This document shows, piece by piece, positions 5,176 to 6,546 of a stretch of 6,546 nucleotides of DNA; position 1 is the first letter of the stretch, and the number at the start of each line of letters is the position of its first letter. The translations under genes and the position numbers were made by a program. A model generated the notes under the pieces. It was not told the origin of the DNA. It did not search any database and was given only the letters and a program-made list of their open reading frames with translations. Origin of the DNA: Nitrososphaerales archaeon TH1177 (GTDB taxonomy: Archaea; Thermoproteota; Nitrososphaeria; Nitrososphaerales; Nitrososphaeraceae); assembly GCA_014523515.1 (NCBI GenBank), contig JAATVJ010000176.1, positions 1-6,546 on the forward strand, in the 5' to 3' direction.

Positions 5176-5973
5176 TTGACTGATAGTATATACATGCTTC
5201 AAGGATCAGGAGGAAATATTCTAGTTTCCATTGGAAAAGATGGAGCCTTTATTGTAGATGATCAATTTGCGCCTCTTACTGTAAAAATTAAAGATGCAAT
5301 TTCCAAGATAACAGATAAACCAATAAAATTTGTAATTAATACACATTGGCATCCAGATCATACAGGAGGAAATGAGAATCTTGGAGAGACAGGGGCGTTA
5401 ATAATTTCACATGATAATGTAAGAAAACGTTTAAGTACCGAACAAGTTTCGGATTTCTTCAATAGATCAGTTCCACCACTATCAGAAAAAGGTTTACCAA
5501 TTATTACATTCTCAGATAATATGACTATTTATCAAAATGATGATGAAATAAAAATAGTTCATATGGATAATGGTCATACAGATGGTGATTCCATTGTTTA
5601 CTTTACAAAAAATAATGTAATCCATGTTAGCGATGACTTTAGTGACAAGTCTTATCCATTCCTAGATATATCAAGTGGTGGAACCATAGATGGTTTAATT
5701 TCAGCCTTAAAAACAATATCTTCAATAATCAATGATGAAACTAAGGTAGTTTCTGGTCATTCTGAAGTATCAAATAAGACCAAAATTAATAATTTTGGAA
5801 ACATGTTAGTAGATGTACGTAACCATATAAATCAAATGATAAATGAAGGTAAAACATTAGAAGATATTATTTCTTCACATCCAACATCAAAATATGACAA
5901 AGTATATTATGACCATACTAAAATAAAACCTCAAGATTTTGTAACACATATATATCAAAGTCTTAAAAAATAA
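5176..5973 (+). CDS. Metallo-beta-lactamase-fold hydrolase, probably exported
   Basis: An MBL-fold metallohydrolase; 265 residues counted from TTG 5176. Metal-site motifs are intact: HWHPDH at H57/H59/D61/H62, the third-motif His in GHTDGDS at H134, the bridging Asp at D153 or D154 (HVSDD), and H195 in SGHSE. The N-terminal segment QGSGGNILVSIGKDGAFIVDDQF is typical of the family. The C terminus (TLEDIISSHPTSKYD, then FVTHIYQSL) resembles that of exported GloB-like MBL hydrolases. The substrate cannot be read from the sequence; thioesters, lactones, lactams and phosphoesters are all handled in this superfamily. TTG 5176 is only the first standard start in an uninterrupted frame. Homology and an evident signal peptide extend upstream to about 5014, so the TTG form would lack its first strand and export signal. 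It is a single gene, 384 bases after the PNGase homologue and on the same strand. The family call is firm; the true start is unresolved. Confidence 0.88.
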   Translation: MTDSIYMLQGSGGNILVSIGKDGAFIVDDQFAPLTVKIKDAISKITDKPIKFVINTHWHPDHTGGNENLGETGALIISHDNVRKRLSTEQVSDFFNRSVPPLSEKGLPIITFSDNMTIYQNDDEIKIVHMDNGHTDGDSIVYFTKNNVIHVSDDFSDKSYPFLDISSGGTIDGLISALKTISSIINDETKVVSGHSEVSNKTKINNFGNMLVDVRNHINQMINEGKTLEDIISSHPTSKYDKVYYDHTKIKPQDFVTHIYQSLKK

Positions 5974-6546
5974 TTCTCTTTGTTATATTGTTTGATCACG
6001 CTGTAAATTAATCATTTAGTTAAAACAAAAACCTTGTACTAATTGAGATTAGAAACAAATATGATATTATCTAACACAATTAAATGGACTAAATAGTTAT
6101 ATTATATTTTTTATTTTCAGTAATTAGTAACTAATATTAAATATATTTAGTTTTCAAAGATGAAATATATGATATTTTTGTAATAATATGGTTTCGCTAT
6201 GAAATTAAAATCAAAGGATAAAATTGGTTTGTCTAGAATTTGTCCAATATATAGTAAAAAAAGTGTTATCATATCCTTTGATAATCAATTTTGAAAATAT
6301 ATCTATACTAGGAATATTAATAACGAAATAACATCGAAAATATTTACAAATATCTAAACACCAATAGAAGAATTGCAAAAATTACAAAGTAAACAGAAAA
6401 GGTATATCCAAAATTTGAATCAGTAAAATCAAATAAGATTATAGAAAAGAAAATTTCTTTAATGTAGAAATTGAATTTATGACTACCAAAAGGAGAAAAA
6501 TTCAAAGTAAATGAACTCCGAATAGTTTAGATCTTAATCCTGAGCA
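5974..6546. other. Terminal intergenic gap, 573 bases, no supported gene
   Basis: AT-rich sequence after the MBL hydrolase. It contains a short palindrome, ATTAGT-A-ACTAAT, at 6123-6135, and the 11-bp inverted repeat. A 31-codon ORF lies at 6199-6294. From about 6350 on there are short Lys/Gln/Glu-rich reading frames broken by frequent stops, for example one reading PIEELQKLQSKQKRYIQNL. These could be debris of a coiled-coil gene, but A-rich DNA gives such peptides by chance. No RNA gene or CRISPR was found. Confidence 0.55.
6210..6282. repeat. 11-bp perfect inverted repeat with 51-base spacer
   Basis: ATCAAAGGATA (6210-6220) is the exact reverse complement of TATCCTTTGAT (6272-6282). The arms lie inside a 31-codon ORF starting at ATG 6199 and ending at TGA 6292-6294. 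No target duplications or transposase were seen. Arms of this length are not rare by chance in DNA this AT-rich. Confidence 0.35.

Noticed and set aside
1..6546. CRISPR arrays, tRNA/rRNA genes, insertion sequences, replication origin
   Set aside because: No regularly spaced repeats, cloverleaf or rRNA-like GC-rich blocks, transposase motifs or origin-type repeat clusters were seen on either strand.

Overview
The window looks archaeal, most likely ammonia-oxidising Nitrososphaeria (Thaumarchaeota). The evidence is very low GC, a Cdc48/VAT-type AAA ATPase, no clear Shine-Dalgarno sequences, AT-rich TATA-like boxes about 25-35 bases before several starts (which fits leaderless mRNAs), and exported proteins full of N-glycosylation sequons. 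Only about 60% of the window is coding, with long AT-rich gaps. This fits Nitrososphaera/Nitrosocosmicus-like genomes better than compact marine ones. The lineage is inferred; no rRNA or other marker is present.

Layout: (1) 1-599, minus strand: N-terminal 199 codons of a Cdc48-family ATPase, running off the left edge. (2) 880-1317, plus: a short MgtC/SapB-family membrane protein with a TTG start, divergent from Cdc48. (3) 1776-2078, plus: a 100-residue exported protein with seven N-glycosylation sequons. (4) 2079-2828: a long gap without a convincing gene. (5) 2829-3821, minus: a 330-residue exported protein made of two diverged copies of one domain joined by a Ser-rich linker. (6) 4069-4791, plus: a clear homologue of the catalytic core of eukaryotic peptide:N-glycanase (Png1/NGLY1), with both zinc CxxC pairs and the Cys-His-Asp triad. 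(7) 5176-5973, plus: an exported metallo-beta-lactamase-fold hydrolase. Its signal peptide lies in frame upstream (5014-5175), but the only ATG for it (5002) is followed by an in-frame TAG. (8) 5974-6546: a gap with no supported gene.

The genes do not form an operon; each stands alone with its own spacing. The most interesting theme is N-glycoprotein handling: a PNGase homologue, two exported sequon-rich proteins, and Cdc48, which works alongside PNGase in eukaryotic glycoprotein degradation. The functional link is conjecture, because Cdc48 is near-universal in archaea and lies about 3.5 kb away.

A second theme is unusual 5' ends. Three plus-strand genes (MgtC, PNGase, MBL hydrolase) have an upstream ATG or open frame that is out of frame or stopped just before the conserved part. 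This could reflect real regulation, decay, or assembly errors.
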